Notes: generated by a model from the letters alone, not told the origin. A stretch of 64,000 nt of DNA from Candidatus Peribacteraceae bacterium (GCA_018061945.1 JAGOTD010000002.1:248001-312000), one strand, 5' to 3'; shown: positions 1-9,241, counted from the first letter of the stretch. Program-made: numbers and translations.

Positions 1-103
1 GTGAGGAATAAGACGTCGAAAGTTAAAGAGTGATAGCAGAGTCATTCATTTTATCGCTCTCCTATCACTGCACTTTTCCAGTATGAAAAATCTAAAACCT
101 GCG

Positions 104-109
104 TATAAT
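104..109 (+). promoter_or_regulatory. -10 box of tRNA-Ser promoter
   Basis: A perfect TATAAT lies 10 nt before the first base of the tRNA-Ser, so transcription would start only a few bases upstream of the mature 5' end. No convincing -35 box is visible. Confidence 0.6.
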
Positions 110-119
110 CGCCCTACAC

Positions 120-210
120 GGAGAGGTGGCTGAGCTGGTCGAAAGCACCACACTGCTAACGTGGCAGGCTGTTAAAGGCCTCGAGGGTTCGAATCCCTCC
201 CTCTCCGCCA
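120..210 (+). tRNA. tRNA-Ser(GCU)
   Basis: The acceptor stem GGAGAGG (120-126) pairs with CCTCTCC (200-206). Discriminator G and an encoded CCA (208-210) follow. The anticodon loop CTGCTAA gives GCU, which reads AGC/AGU. The long variable arm marks a class II serine tRNA. The T-loop TTCGAAT is canonical. Confidence 0.97.
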
Positions 211-236
211 CGTAAAGCGCCTTCGGCGCCACGTGG
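208..236 (+). repeat. Palindromic tRNA 3' trailer (ACGTGG type)
   Basis: The CCA end of the tRNA plus the following CGT form CCACGT, which is complementary to ACGTGG at 231-236. Between them sits a second stem, GCGCC (217-221) with GGCGC (225-229), closed by TTC. The same architecture follows tRNA-Ile and tRNA-fMet in this window. A partial reversed copy (GCTTTACGTGG) lies at about 275-285. Confidence 0.75.
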
Positions 237-370
237 CACAGCCAAAAGTATCAGGCAATTATAACATCACGCAGGCTTTACGTGGCTTGTATCTCCATTC
301 GACTCACTATCGCTTGCTCATAGTCTGAATTATCTTTGATGATTATCATCATTTGCTATAGGCTTTAGTA

Positions 371-946
371 ATGCTTGGTCATAGTTGTTCTGCGTCCTTC
401 AATTCATTGCGTATACATTCTTGGTCGAGGCTGCGAAGGCTTGTCGCCATTCTGTCATTATCATTTATTACGAGCTTTATTGGAATATCGGCTCTTTTTT
501 TTGTGCTTAGGCTTATTCTCAATAGTCTGCTCGGTCATAATTATCGGCCAATTGCATATCTCTATCGTATGTTCATGTATCCGGACCAACATCCTTTACA
601 GTACATTGCTATTATTTCATTCATATTTGCTCTTTTGAATGCAGTATGGATAGTTGCCGTACGAAAAAAATTTTCTCAAAAGATGAAGTGGCTGCAAATT
701 ACTTTCATTGCATTCCTCTCTGCACTTATCAGCTGTGTTCTTTGCGGAATGCTTTGGATTTATCATGATATGCAAGCTGGATACTTTCCATCACACGACG
801 CGATGATTGCATATTTGAAATGGGGAGCTGTTCAAGGTTTCTTTCTAGGACCCTTAATAGTTGCCTTCTCTATTCCGATGAACCTTCTTTCATTTCTTAT
901 TATCTATAAGATTGCTAGCTTTACTCAACGCATATTTTCGACGTAA
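371..946 (+). CDS. Hypothetical four-helix membrane protein
   Basis: This 191-residue protein is not recognised as a member of a known family. It has four clear hydrophobic segments at about residues 26-50, 78-98, 108-130 and 151-182, separated by short basic or polar loops such as RKKFSQKMKW. This suggests an integral membrane protein with both ends probably cytoplasmic. It starts at an ATG 160 nt after tRNA-Ser and is convergent with the L,D-transpeptidase. The intergenic strip 947-986 is a run of CTC/CATCCTC-like repeats with no gene. A small transporter subunit or DUF-type membrane protein are both possible. Confidence 0.6.
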   Translation: MLGHSCSASFNSLRIHSWSRLRRLVAILSLSFITSFIGISALFFVLRLILNSLLGHNYRPIAYLYRMFMYPDQHPLQYIAIISFIFALLNAVWIVAVRKKFSQKMKWLQITFIAFLSALISCVLCGMLWIYHDMQAGYFPSHDAMIAYLKWGAVQGFFLGPLIVAFSIPMNLLSFLIIYKIASFTQRIFST

Positions 947-986
947 AAACTCCTCTCCTCCTCGCATCTTCTCATCCTCTCATCCT

Positions 987-1649
987 CTAGAACCCCCTCA
1001 CCGCCAATATCGCATTCTTGTCCTGTATGTACTTAGCAAATTCACTATCCCACTTCTGTAGACCTTCGGTAATGATCACCGGCATATCGCCAGTCACTGC
1101 TACAGTTTTCTCTATAGCTTTTAGCACATCTCGATTGGTAAGAATGCAGCCCATGCTGGCATAGCGAGCATCGCGGTCGCGGCTGAGGACTGTATCAATG
1201 TAAAGCGTGCTATGGATCCCATACGCTGTGCGCTCACCTCTATCTGTAATGAGCCGGAAGAATGTTCCGTCTTTGTCGAACGTAACCGGATCACCATATT
1301 GCCTCTCTTTTTTATAGACATGGAAAAGACCCTCTGGAGAAGCGGCAAAATACGTGCGTCCAATGTAACGAACCACCTTACGCTGACCCGAACCAATAGT
1401 CATACCGACATATTCTCCGTTTGCATGCATCAGATAACCGATATTTTTCTGGGTATCAGCAACAAAGACATCGCCCTTCTGTGGCTGCCACTCGCTGAGC
1501 GATCGTTCAAAAAAATAGCCGGGTATGGAAAACGCGTTTTGCTCTAGTCCCTCAGCAAAAGCTGAGAGGGGAGTAAGCGCCAGCGCTATCAGTGCCACAC
1601 TGATAAACCTTGGAATGGATAAAACCAAAGTACAGCATTGTACATTCAT
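987..1649 (-). CDS. L,D-transpeptidase (YkuD domain), secreted
   Basis: The enzyme would make 3-3 crosslinks in peptidoglycan, or attach proteins to it, outside the membrane. Residues 1-32 form a signal peptide ending in SAFA. The YkuD catalytic motif is visible as GIHST (His146) followed by YASMGC (Cys168), with the usual spacing between His and the nucleophile Cys. The 220-residue length is normal for a minimal YkuD enzyme. ATG at 1649 is the first start. However, a TTGACA (1664-1659) and TACAAT (1642-1637) pair spaced by 16 nt would start transcription near 1630, so a leaderless TTG start at 1628 is a serious alternative and still leaves a full signal peptide. The gene is divergent from the glycosyltransferase. 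Confidence 0.9.
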   Translation of the reverse strand: MNVQCCTLVLSIPRFISVALIALALTPLSAFAEGLEQNAFSIPGYFFERSLSEWQPQKGDVFVADTQKNIGYLMHANGEYVGMTIGSGQRKVVRYIGRTYFAASPEGLFHVYKKERQYGDPVTFDKDGTFFRLITDRGERTAYGIHSTLYIDTVLSRDRDARYASMGCILTNRDVLKAIEKTVAVTGDMPVIITEGLQKWDSEFAKYIQDKNAILAVRGF

Positions 1650-1664
1650 TGCTAGTTATGTCAA
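1637..1664 (-). promoter_or_regulatory. Promoter TTGACA-16-TACAAT overlapping annotated start of the L,D-transpeptidase
   Basis: On the minus strand TTGACA (1664-1659) is followed after 16 nt by TACAAT (1642-1637). Because the -10 lies inside the first codons of the longest reading frame, the transcript would begin about two bases before an in-frame TTG at 1628. Confidence 0.5.
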
Positions 1665-1773
1665 GACCTACAACACCCCAAACAGGCCGTTTTGCTCTTC
1701 CGTTAGAGCGGGGAGGGGGTATACAATAGTTCACATTCGGAAGTCTATACAGACAACCTTTATTTAGTACTCT

Positions 1774-2904
1774 ATGAAAATAGGTGTTTTCAGCTACGAC
1801 TTTGATCCGCCCATAGGCGGGCTTGGACGCAGTGTAAAAGCACTGTTTGACGCCATGAAACAACGGTATACAGATCACGAATTCCTCGTATTTTCACCAA
1901 GTTCAAATAGTGCGAAAAATGTACCGAAAATCGCCAGATTTTGGTGGAAAAAGAAGGGTGGTTGCCCCATGTTTTCATTGAGCCTCTATTTTGCCCTCTC
2001 TCGCCTCATTAAAAGGCACCAAATCGACATTATGCACGTCCATAGTGGCTCTGGAGGCGTTTTTGTCCTCCGCAAGCCTGCCTGCCGCTTGATTGTGACC
2101 TCGCACCATACGTACCGACAGGAAATGAATATCGTGTTTAAACCCAATACACCGCGTTATTGGTGGAAAGGACTGATGGCAAAACTTGAGCAAAGAACCT
2201 ACATGCTCGCCGATAAGATCATTTGCGTATCAGATGACACCAAATTGGCTCTGGCTATGCTGTACGGCATCCCTGCTCATAAGTTGTGTGTCATCGAAAA
2301 TAGCATCGATTTCGGGCCATTGGCACCGGATCAATCGGTGCAAAAAGACGGTAATACCATCACGTTTTTAGGTAGATTGGAGGAGCGTAAGGGTATTTGG
2401 ACGCTGCTTAAGGCATTCGTCAAACTGGCACGCAAATACCCAAGGCTCAAACTGCGCTTAGCTGGTGAAAACCTCATCGGACAGAAATTAGAGCGTTTTG
2501 TACAGTGTAATGGATTACAGGATTCGGTCGTTTTTTTGGGAAAATTGTACGATCCGCTTTTTCGCAAGGAAATGAAGGCGGCTACCGTTGTCGTTATTCC
2601 GTCGCTCATAGAAGGTTTTGGCTTGGTTGCCGCCGAAACAATGGCGGTTGGAACGATAGTGGTCGCTAGTAACAGCGAAGGGCTGCGCAGTATTATTAAA
2701 CACGGCAAAACAGGCTTGCTGTTTAAAACGAACGACGCAGATCATTGTGCCGCAACCATCGAACAGGCGCTACTTCGATCCGACGAACGCGCGATCATTG
2801 AGCGCCAGGCTATGAAAGAAGCGCGTGAGCGGTTTACGATCGAACGCCAAGCGCAGCAGACGATGGAGTGCTATGAACAATTTATGATTCGGGGATTGGA
2901 ATAA
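1774..2904 (+). CDS. Glycosyltransferase family 4 (GT-B fold)
   Basis: This protein transfers a sugar from a nucleotide sugar to a surface glycan or lipid acceptor on the cytoplasmic face. The 376-residue chain has the N-terminal Rossmann domain starting YDFDPPIGGLGR, HVHSGSGG near residue 88, and the C-terminal donor domain with GRLEERKG. The EX7E motif is SLIEGFGLVAAE (Glu280 and Glu288). No membrane segment is visible. It starts at an ATG with TAGTAC 3 nt upstream and no Shine-Dalgarno. It is convergent with the hydrolase-like gene, separated by 11 nt. The specific sugar cannot be read from the sequence. Confidence 0.92.
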   Translation: MKIGVFSYDFDPPIGGLGRSVKALFDAMKQRYTDHEFLVFSPSSNSAKNVPKIARFWWKKKGGCPMFSLSLYFALSRLIKRHQIDIMHVHSGSGGVFVLRKPACRLIVTSHHTYRQEMNIVFKPNTPRYWWKGLMAKLEQRTYMLADKIICVSDDTKLALAMLYGIPAHKLCVIENSIDFGPLAPDQSVQKDGNTITFLGRLEERKGIWTLLKAFVKLARKYPRLKLRLAGENLIGQKLERFVQCNGLQDSVVFLGKLYDPLFRKEMKAATVVVIPSLIEGFGLVAAETMAVGTIVVASNSEGLRSIIKHGKTGLLFKTNDADHCAATIEQALLRSDERAIIERQAMKEARERFTIERQAQQTMECYEQFMIRGLE

Positions 2905-2915
2905 GGATTTTACCT

Positions 2916-4187
2916 CTATGGAGCTGAAACATTCTTTTGCATAGTTTCGATATATCTCGCTACTTCCTGCCATCTCTTAAGTTCATTTTCGCGCATAAAT
3001 GGTGGTACGTGCATCATCTTGATGGCAAATTGACGTGATGCTGATGCGCCTTGGACAGGAACAGTATATGCACCAAGTGAATCCGGACTCTTCTTTTGCT
3101 GTTTTGCAGCTTGTAGAGCAAAACCTGGTGTTGTCATTGTTAGATCTGCGGTACCAGTCACTATGTTAGTACGCAGCGTCGGATCAATCTCTCGGCCCTT
3201 CATCAGTCCCCAAATAACATCACGAATGACTAAATTCTTGCGCTTAGCTTGTTCGGGATCCATTTGAGGACGAAACCCAGTTGTGCTTTTAACTGCATCA
3301 TTAAACGCAGGAATATGCTTGTTATTTGTTCGTACCACCGCTTTAAATTGCTCTAAAACTCCATCGATTAGATAACCAACAATAACCTGAACAGCATGCA
3401 AAGCTGATTGATTGATGGCAACAGGTGCTATCAATTTTACGTGCAGCTGAGGCTTGTTGCCTCTGTTCCCGGATTGTTCTGCAATACCATTACGCAACAA
3501 TTCTGCTGCAGTAGCAGCTGCAAAACTAGCACCCATCGACGTGCCATACACCTCAATATCTTTTCGACGAGCTCCTTCGAATGCAGCATCTTGCTTCAAC
3601 TGTTCTTCAATAAATGCAGCATATAATTTCCCATACGCGCCAAAAGGATCGGCTTGCACATTATTTTGAAAGGATGCGCTGACTTTACCTTGCTCATTCG
3701 CTGGATTACCAAGCGTGTAAACAATCAAATCCTCCGGCTCTCTGCCAGCAGCTAAATGTTCCAGTGCTCGCGGCAGTCTCTTCATGAGTTCATGAACAAC
3801 ATTCTCAACAAAATCAAACTGATGACCATCTTTAGTGCTTACAGTCGAAACCATCATGAAAGTTCGTTTTGAAGACTGATGTGTCAGATCTGTAACATCT
3901 GCTTTTGATGCAACAATATTGCCGCCATATGCTGTAAAAATTTCTTTTGCCAATTGAGCTAGACTCACAACATTCCATGGAAAAGAAGCGACCGATTCTC
4001 CATTCTCAGCTTGGTTATACATAGAAGAGCTCCTGATCGCCTGACGGAGAAATATTTGCAGGACATTTGCAGCGATTTTTTGTTGCTCGGCTGTTGCACC
4101 AATTTTTAGCATGTCTTCAAGTCCATGATGCACCTGAGGAAAAGGGACGAGATCGTCAGAATGCATCTTGTCAAATTCCTTGTTCAT
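2916..4187 (-). CDS. Putative alpha/beta-hydrolase-like protein
   Basis: This 423-residue soluble protein has a nucleophile-elbow motif, VYGTSMGAS, with Ser217 in GxSxG form inside a predicted strand-turn-helix. It is preceded by a strand-like segment DLIVYTLGNP. That is the signature of an alpha/beta hydrolase core, but the acid and His of the triad cannot be assigned by eye, and the rest resembles no family I can name. There is no signal peptide or membrane helix, so the protein is probably cytoplasmic. The ATG is preceded by TATAAT-ACAATT, implying a leaderless transcript. Confidence 0.65.
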   Translation of the reverse strand: MNKEFDKMHSDDLVPFPQVHHGLEDMLKIGATAEQQKIAANVLQIFLRQAIRSSSMYNQAENGESVASFPWNVVSLAQLAKEIFTAYGGNIVASKADVTDLTHQSSKRTFMMVSTVSTKDGHQFDFVENVVHELMKRLPRALEHLAAGREPEDLIVYTLGNPANEQGKVSASFQNNVQADPFGAYGKLYAAFIEEQLKQDAAFEGARRKDIEVYGTSMGASFAAATAAELLRNGIAEQSGNRGNKPQLHVKLIAPVAINQSALHAVQVIVGYLIDGVLEQFKAVVRTNNKHIPAFNDAVKSTTGFRPQMDPEQAKRKNLVIRDVIWGLMKGREIDPTLRTNIVTGTADLTMTTPGFALQAAKQQKKSPDSLGAYTVPVQGASASRQFAIKMMHVPPFMRENELKRWQEVARYIETMQKNVSAP

Positions 4188-4193
4188 AATTGT

Positions 4194-4199
4194 ATTATA
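4194..4199 (-). promoter_or_regulatory. -10 box, leaderless promoter of the hydrolase-like gene
   Basis: TATAAT on the minus strand is followed by only ACAATT before ATG at 4187. It is preceded by TGTGA, an extended -10. The transcript would begin at or next to the start codon. Confidence 0.6.
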
Positions 4200-4418
4200 T
4201 CACATTTATCAATTGTATGCATATTGCGTTATGGCAAATTCTAGCAAAAAAAGTTGTTGCGATGATTGCCAACCGCGGCCACCAAGAGCCGCTCTGATTT
4301 GTTGTAGCAGAACACTTGTCTCTGCCAATCCCGCAACCTCAAACAGTTGATATCAGACAAATTATTTGTACAATCAGTTCTCAGTGACTTTTCGTGCATT
4401 TTGAGCGAGAATGTTTAT

Positions 4419-5339
4419 ATGCTACACGAGAATTCCGATCATATTCCGGTCCTTCTCATTACCGTTCTCGATACTCTAAAAATCAAGTCTGGAGATAGCA
4501 TACTCGACTGCACGCTCGGACTGGGCGGACACAGCAAAGCGATGATCGAGGCAGCAGGGGAGAGCGGCACGCTCACGGCACTCGATGCAGATCTACGCAA
4601 TATGGCTGTGGCGAAAGAGCGACTCGCTGCGTTTTCCAGTCGCATTCGTTTCATCCATACCAATTTTCTGCATTTACCCGATTGTCTTGGTGCTGAGCAA
4701 GCGACATTTGACGTGATATTTGCGGATTTAGGTTTAAGCTCTCCACATATCGATCTCGCGGATCGTGGCTTTACCTTTCGCAGCAATGCACCACTCGATA
4801 TGCGCTACGATCATACCCAAGGTTTTACTGCCGCTGATGTCCTCATGAAATATAACGAAGAGGATTTACGACTGGTCTTTCAAAACTACGGCGAACTACC
4901 GAAAACGCACCGGTTCGTGACAGCCATTCTCGAAGCGCGAGAAGAAAAACCTCTGCGTACGGCAGATGATCTGAATGCGATTATCGACACTCTGTATAAC
5001 CGCGACGCCAAGAAAGTCACGGCGCAGATCTATCAGGCCCTGCGCATAGAAGTAAACAGCGAAATGCTAGCCGTAGAGCAATTACTATCCGTTGGCCCAA
5101 AGCTTCTCAAACCCGGCGGGCGTATGGCAATCCTTACGTATCACTCACTGGAAGATCGCCTCGTCAAACAAGCGTTCAAAGCGCTCTGCACTCCGGAGAA
5201 AGACGACTACACTGGCGCTGTCAAAGTCCCGGCAAATTTTTCTCTCCTTACGCGTCACGCCATAAAACCGACTGATGAAGAAATCGAGAACAACCCTCGC
5301 GCCCGCAGTGCTCATCTGCGCGCTATCCTCCGCCTCTAA
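4419..5339 (+). CDS. rsmH: 16S rRNA m4C1402 methyltransferase RsmH (MraW)
   Basis: RsmH uses S-adenosylmethionine to N4-methylate C1402 in the ribosomal decoding centre. The sequence shows the family's opening HIPVLL, motif I DCTLGLGGHSKA, FADLGLSSPH, the DRGFTFR..PLDMR block, and GGRMAILTYHSLEDR near the C-terminus. I chose the ATG at 4419 because family members begin about 8 residues before HIPVLL. The longer frame, from TTG at 4347, adds an unrelated stretch. The product is 306 residues, a normal length. As in the dcw cluster of other bacteria it is followed by a short FtsL-like gene, but the rest of that cluster is absent here. Confidence 0.96.
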   Translation: MLHENSDHIPVLLITVLDTLKIKSGDSILDCTLGLGGHSKAMIEAAGESGTLTALDADLRNMAVAKERLAAFSSRIRFIHTNFLHLPDCLGAEQATFDVIFADLGLSSPHIDLADRGFTFRSNAPLDMRYDHTQGFTAADVLMKYNEEDLRLVFQNYGELPKTHRFVTAILEAREEKPLRTADDLNAIIDTLYNRDAKKVTAQIYQALRIEVNSEMLAVEQLLSVGPKLLKPGGRMAILTYHSLEDRLVKQAFKALCTPEKDDYTGAVKVPANFSLLTRHAIKPTDEEIENNPRARSAHLRAILRL

Positions 5340-5407
5340 TCCTCTTGCGAACCGCCTCCTTTCCATCATCACCTGCTTCCTCAAAGCGTAGCTCGCTTGG
5401 GAACTTG

Positions 5408-5707
5408 ATGATGTCCAGCACGGCATTGCTCCTCTTTACGATTGGTGCCCTCATTGTCATCTTGGCACTGCTTATTTTGTTTCATCATAATCTCAACGCA
5501 ACCAAAGGGTATAAACTGCGCTCACTCGAATTCGTACGTAATCAGCTGCTTATTCAGCAAGAGACTTTGAATACCGATATTGCGAAATCCCAGGCTCTTG
5601 CCACTTTTCAAACTGATCCGAAAATACAGGCAATGGCACCACTGAAAAATCAGAAGTATGTAAAAAGTGAAGTGCCGATTGCGAAGGCAGCGACCATGAT
5701 GCAATAA
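5408..5707 (+). CDS. FtsL-like short membrane protein
   Basis: The protein has one transmembrane helix (about residues 5-28) followed by a predicted coiled coil (VRNQLLIQQETLNTDIAK) and a short polar tail. That is the architecture of divisome protein FtsL. Its position directly after rsmH supports this, since mraW-ftsL is a conserved order. Sequence alone is too diverged to prove it. A TTG at 5345 would extend the frame. I prefer the ATG pair at 5408/5411, which puts the helix at the N-terminus. In this reading it would bridge FtsB/FtsQ and the septal synthase; an FtsB-like gene is at 57018. Confidence 0.6.
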   Translation: MMSSTALLLFTIGALIVILALLILFHHNLNATKGYKLRSLEFVRNQLLIQQETLNTDIAKSQALATFQTDPKIQAMAPLKNQKYVKSEVPIAKAATMMQ

Positions 5708-5875
5708 AGAAACAGAGGAACCAAACGATGCAGCCGTTCGAGGCCCTGATGAGCCCTCAGGCCCAGAATGGGATGAACCAGAGGAATTTAGTAATGTATA
5801 AAAAACAGAGGATTGATGTAGGTCATACATCAATCCTCTGCATCGTCTGGTTCTTTTGGTTCCTCTGTTTCTTCT
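5706..5875 (+). repeat. Nested inverted repeat between FtsL-like gene and pyk (GAAACAGAGGA family)
   Basis: The outer arms GAAACAGAGGAACCA..GATGCAG (5709-5733) and their complement (5838-5874) bracket an inner perfect 15-bp hairpin: CAGAGGATTGATGTA at 5806-5820, a 5-nt loop, and its complement at 5826-5840. The right arm ends directly at the pyk stop codon. No gene is visible between the arms. It probably also serves as the convergent transcription stop, although no T-run follows the stem. Confidence 0.7.
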
Positions 5876-7288
5876 CTACAAAACCTTCCGAATCTGAATA
5901 CTCGAGACCGGTGTCTTACCCGACAAAATATCGGAGACAATGATGACCGTCTGATCTTTGCGGATTAATTTCTGGTCTTTGGCATAGATGAGCGCTTCAT
6001 TTACCGTCTTTTCAGGGTCGGCGAAGAAGGGGATGCAGTACGGATCAACTGCCCAGCTGAGCATGAGTCTGCGCGCAACGCTTTCGGAATCGGTGAAAGC
6101 GATGATCGGCATAAGCGGGCGCCAGTTACTCACAGCTTTTGCCGTGCGACCGTGCTTTGTAATAACGATAATGGCATCGGCTTGCGTGTTTCGTGCGAGG
6201 ATACTTGCCGACATTGCCTGCTGGTAGCGAGTGGCGGAGTTGTAATCTGTTGGCTCTTCTTCCAGTGTCAGCATTGTTTCGAGTGTGTCGATTTTTTCGT
6301 TGGCATCCAAAATCTTCGTCATCGCATCCATACACTTAAATGGATACATACCGCCGGCAGTTTCGCCCGACAACATGGTGCAGTCGGCCTGGCTCATAGC
6401 GGCGTGTGCGATGTCTGTTACTTCGGCGCGCGTTGGCATCGGGTACTGGATCATGCTTTCTAACATGTGCGTTGCCACAATGACCGGCTTGCCCTTCTTG
6501 CGACACTCAAGAACGATTTCGTCCTGGATGCGTGGCACATCCTCGTAGGGAGTTTCCACACCCAAGTCGCCACGAGCGATCATGATAGCGTCGGACTCGT
6601 CGATGATATCCGAAAGGTTATCGAGAGATTGCTGCGTTTCGATTTTGGCGATCACTTCGATCTGGCTCTTGTGCTTCTTGAGGAAGTTTTTAAGTTCGCG
6701 AATGTCTTTGCCGGTACGAACGAACGACGTCGCGATAAAGTCCACATCGTGCTTGATACCGAATTCAATATCAGTCCAATCCTTCTTGGTAAACGATGGC
6801 AAGCTGACGAATGCGCCAGGGATGTTGATGTGGCGGCGTGAGCCAATCTTTCCCGGCTCGAGTGCCTTGGCTGTAACAGCATCACCTTTGATGGATGTAA
6901 CATGGAACTCGATAGCTCCGTTATCGATCAAGATAACTTTCGTGTCTTTTACATCGCCAGGTAGTCCGTCGTAATCGACTTTGACGACGCGTAGTTTCTC
7001 TTTGCCTGTTGGCTTGTGAGTAAAGATAATCTCGTCACCCTTTTCGATCATCATAGGTGCAGTGACGTCACCTGTGCGGATTTCTGGGCCTTTTGTATCG
7101 AGCATGATCGCAACGCGCTTGCGCTTTTGAATATCATGAAGAGTAGTAATCACTTTCTCGTGAGATTCGTGATTACCATGGGAAAAATTGAGTCTCGCAA
7201 CCGCGACTCCGGATTTAATAAGACGTTCGAGAGTAGCAGGTTCGGACGTTGCAGGTCCGATCGTTGCAGTGATTTTTGTAAAACGCAT
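5876..7288 (-). CDS. pyk: Pyruvate kinase
   Basis: This enzyme converts phosphoenolpyruvate and ADP to pyruvate and ATP, the last ATP-yielding step of glycolysis. The 470-residue protein starts TKITATIGPATS and has ARLNFSHGNHE, VIAKIETQQSLDN (catalytic Lys), MIARGDLGVE, ATHMLESM..PTRAEVTD and MLSGETAGG, followed by a complete C-terminal regulatory domain. The ATG at 7288 matches the family start. The open frame extends to 7660 but reads through a repeat, so it is not used. Its stop abuts the arm of the 5706-5875 repeat. GAPDH is also in the window, so at least lower glycolysis is present. Confidence 0.97.
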   Translation of the reverse strand: MRFTKITATIGPATSEPATLERLIKSGVAVARLNFSHGNHESHEKVITTLHDIQKRKRVAIMLDTKGPEIRTGDVTAPMMIEKGDEIIFTHKPTGKEKLRVVKVDYDGLPGDVKDTKVILIDNGAIEFHVTSIKGDAVTAKALEPGKIGSRRHINIPGAFVSLPSFTKKDWTDIEFGIKHDVDFIATSFVRTGKDIRELKNFLKKHKSQIEVIAKIETQQSLDNLSDIIDESDAIMIARGDLGVETPYEDVPRIQDEIVLECRKKGKPVIVATHMLESMIQYPMPTRAEVTDIAHAAMSQADCTMLSGETAGGMYPFKCMDAMTKILDANEKIDTLETMLTLEEEPTDYNSATRYQQAMSASILARNTQADAIIVITKHGRTAKAVSNWRPLMPIIAFTDSESVARRLMLSWAVDPYCIPFFADPEKTVNEALIYAKDQKLIRKDQTVIIVSDILSGKTPVSSIQIRKVL

Positions 7289-7323
7289 AGCAAAAAAGGG
7301 GGTAAATTTGCGCGCATGATAGC

Positions 7324-7516
7324 AGGATAAAGGACTGAAAGGAAGTAGAGGACTCAGGCGGACAGGACTCAGAGGAAACAGAGGACTCAAAAGACTCAAA
7401 GGAATATGTACTATAGCGTCCCACCCATGACGGAAGAAATGACAATGACTCACGGGCAAGATGTTTGTGATACTCCCAATCCTTTGAGTCGTCTGAGTCT
7501 TTTGAGTCCTTTCAAT
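7324..7516. repeat. Inverted repeat of GACTCAGAGGA words between pyk and the mannosyltransferase
   Basis: The left arm (7324-7404) is an irregular chain of GGACTCAGAGGA / GACTCAAAGGA words. The right arm (7490-7516) reads TCCTTTGAGTCGTCTGAG and onward, the reverse complement. The 85 nt between hold no gene. The region lies upstream of pyk and downstream of the next gene. The same word family is found at 17789-17963 and, in variant form, at 5706-5875 and 48225-48265. Confidence 0.75.
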
Positions 7517-7518
7517 CT

Positions 7519-9021
7519 TTATTTCGTCGGCACCACCAACGTACTCTTCTTGGCGCAATTGACGCAGGTCAGCTCCCAAAGCGGCAAAATAGCCCGCCGC
7601 CGCACCTGAGCATTCATAATTGGTTCGTAGTAGGTAAACGGCCGGTATATTTGGAAGCACCCAAAGATGAGAATAGCGATAATAGTCAAAATAATGCCGC
7701 GTTTGTGCTCAGTGAGCACTTTGGACGCAAAAACATGGAAGTTTTCGAACGCGAGGGCAAACAGAATGTAGCTAAAGATAAGGGGCAGGAAGTAGTGATA
7801 CAAATACATCACGCGGTCCAATCGACTGATCGCAAACATGTAGCCAAAATACAATGCAGAGAACAGGATGATGAGATACAGATGATCGGGTTTCTTTTTA
7901 AGCGGCAGAAACAACCAGCCGAAAAGAATCGCGCAGCAGGCAAAAATACCAATGATTCCGCACAGCCAGCCAATAACATTCGGTACAAGGTACAGATACC
8001 GATACGTGGAATCGCTCACCGACTGCCACCGATAGTTGATGGTGCGGCCACCAAACGGCCAGAAGAAAAACGGACTGCCATTTTCATCGGCCTTACACAA
8101 ATCGAGGCGTGGAACACCTGCATTATAGTGGCGGACAAATTTCATCGAATCCCTGATCATCACCGGAAAAGAGAGCAGTGAAGCGGTAGTGCGATTGGTA
8201 AGAATCTTCTTGTAGGAAGCCGATGCCTGATAGTAACCATTATCCGGCAGTTTAGGCTGGATCTTGGCTCCGAGTGCGAAATGCGTCTGCCAAACCGCAA
8301 CGAAGGAGAGTGAAAAGCCCACAGCAGAGAGCAAAAGAAACGTACCAATCTTCTTCTTTTTTGGCCACAAGCGCAGACAGAGTGCCGGAAACAGCAGAAT
8401 CATGACAAGTCCGACTAGTTTTGTGGTCATGATCAATCCGAAAATCAGTCCAAACACGAATGATAGGGCCCAAAACATCCGCGGTTTCCATTTGTCTTTG
8501 AGCAGCAACAGGAAGAAAAGAATCATCGCCGTACACAAAAACAGCAACGTGGATTCGATCATGGCACCGCGCTCGTGCACAATGAGGGCATTGTCAAAAA
8601 TATACAGGAAGCTTAAAAGCGAGGCGTTGGCCTCATTTTTGGTAATAAGGAAAAATATCAGAAACAGGAGCGGCGCTGTAAGCCACGCAAGCAGACTTGG
8701 AAACAGGCGGAATCCGACGTACGAAAAACCTGCCGGCACTTCTTTGGCGTAGTCGGTATCGACGAATTGATTGGTGACTTTGTTAGGATGGGTGATTTTT
8801 TCTCCCAGCGCTATAAGAAGTTTTCCAAACGGCGGATGCTGCTCCATAAAGTACACACCGTTTAAGTATTTCTGCGCACTGGCAATGTGATACGGCTCAT
8901 CCCAAAACGTTGCAGGTGGCTGATAGTAATTGAAGAAATACGTGAAAAACGACGCGACGATGACGAATCCTAAATATAAAAAGAGTGATGATCGTTTGTG
9001 AAAGCTGGCAGAAGTTTGCAT
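7519..9021 (-). CDS. Dolichyl-phosphate-mannose--protein mannosyltransferase-like (PMT/GT39)
   Basis: This is a polytopic GT-C enzyme that would move mannose from a polyprenyl phosphate to secreted proteins on the outer face of the membrane. The 500 residues have a first helix at about 11-32, then the acidic motif FWDEPYHIASA, and EQHPPFGKLLIALGE with GFRLFPS, all PMT hallmarks. They are followed by around ten further helices. I chose the ATG at 9021 over the GTG at 9030. The C-terminal CVNCAKK is an unusual Cys pair. Target proteins could be the Ser/Thr-rich surface proteins encoded next to it at 9242-12126, though this is inference from position. Confidence 0.85.
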   Translation of the reverse strand: MQTSASFHKRSSLFLYLGFVIVASFFTYFFNYYQPPATFWDEPYHIASAQKYLNGVYFMEQHPPFGKLLIALGEKITHPNKVTNQFVDTDYAKEVPAGFSYVGFRLFPSLLAWLTAPLLFLIFFLITKNEANASLLSFLYIFDNALIVHERGAMIESTLLFLCTAMILFFLLLLKDKWKPRMFWALSFVFGLIFGLIMTTKLVGLVMILLFPALCLRLWPKKKKIGTFLLLSAVGFSLSFVAVWQTHFALGAKIQPKLPDNGYYQASASYKKILTNRTTASLLSFPVMIRDSMKFVRHYNAGVPRLDLCKADENGSPFFFWPFGGRTINYRWQSVSDSTYRYLYLVPNVIGWLCGIIGIFACCAILFGWLFLPLKKKPDHLYLIILFSALYFGYMFAISRLDRVMYLYHYFLPLIFSYILFALAFENFHVFASKVLTEHKRGIILTIIAILIFGCFQIYRPFTYYEPIMNAQVRRRAILPLWELTCVNCAKKSTLVVPTK

Positions 9022-9241
9022 GGCAGGCACTATACAAGAGTCTACCTAGAAATCTCAATTGTGAATTTTTTGATTACGTATCAACGAATAACAAGTGCGT
9101 CATCCGAAAGTTCGTAAGCCCGCAGAATTCTCTTATCATCATTCTTATAAAAGGTAATACATAATTCATCACAGATAATACAAGTCATAAACAAATCTCC
9201 GCTGGAAAAAAATCGTCTGTCTGCTACCCTCCTTACTACTC

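Noticed and set aside
7651-8181. Plus-strand 176-codon frame inside the mannosyltransferase gene
   Set aside because: It is antisense to conserved PMT helices, is hydrophilic by strand complement, and has no family resemblance.
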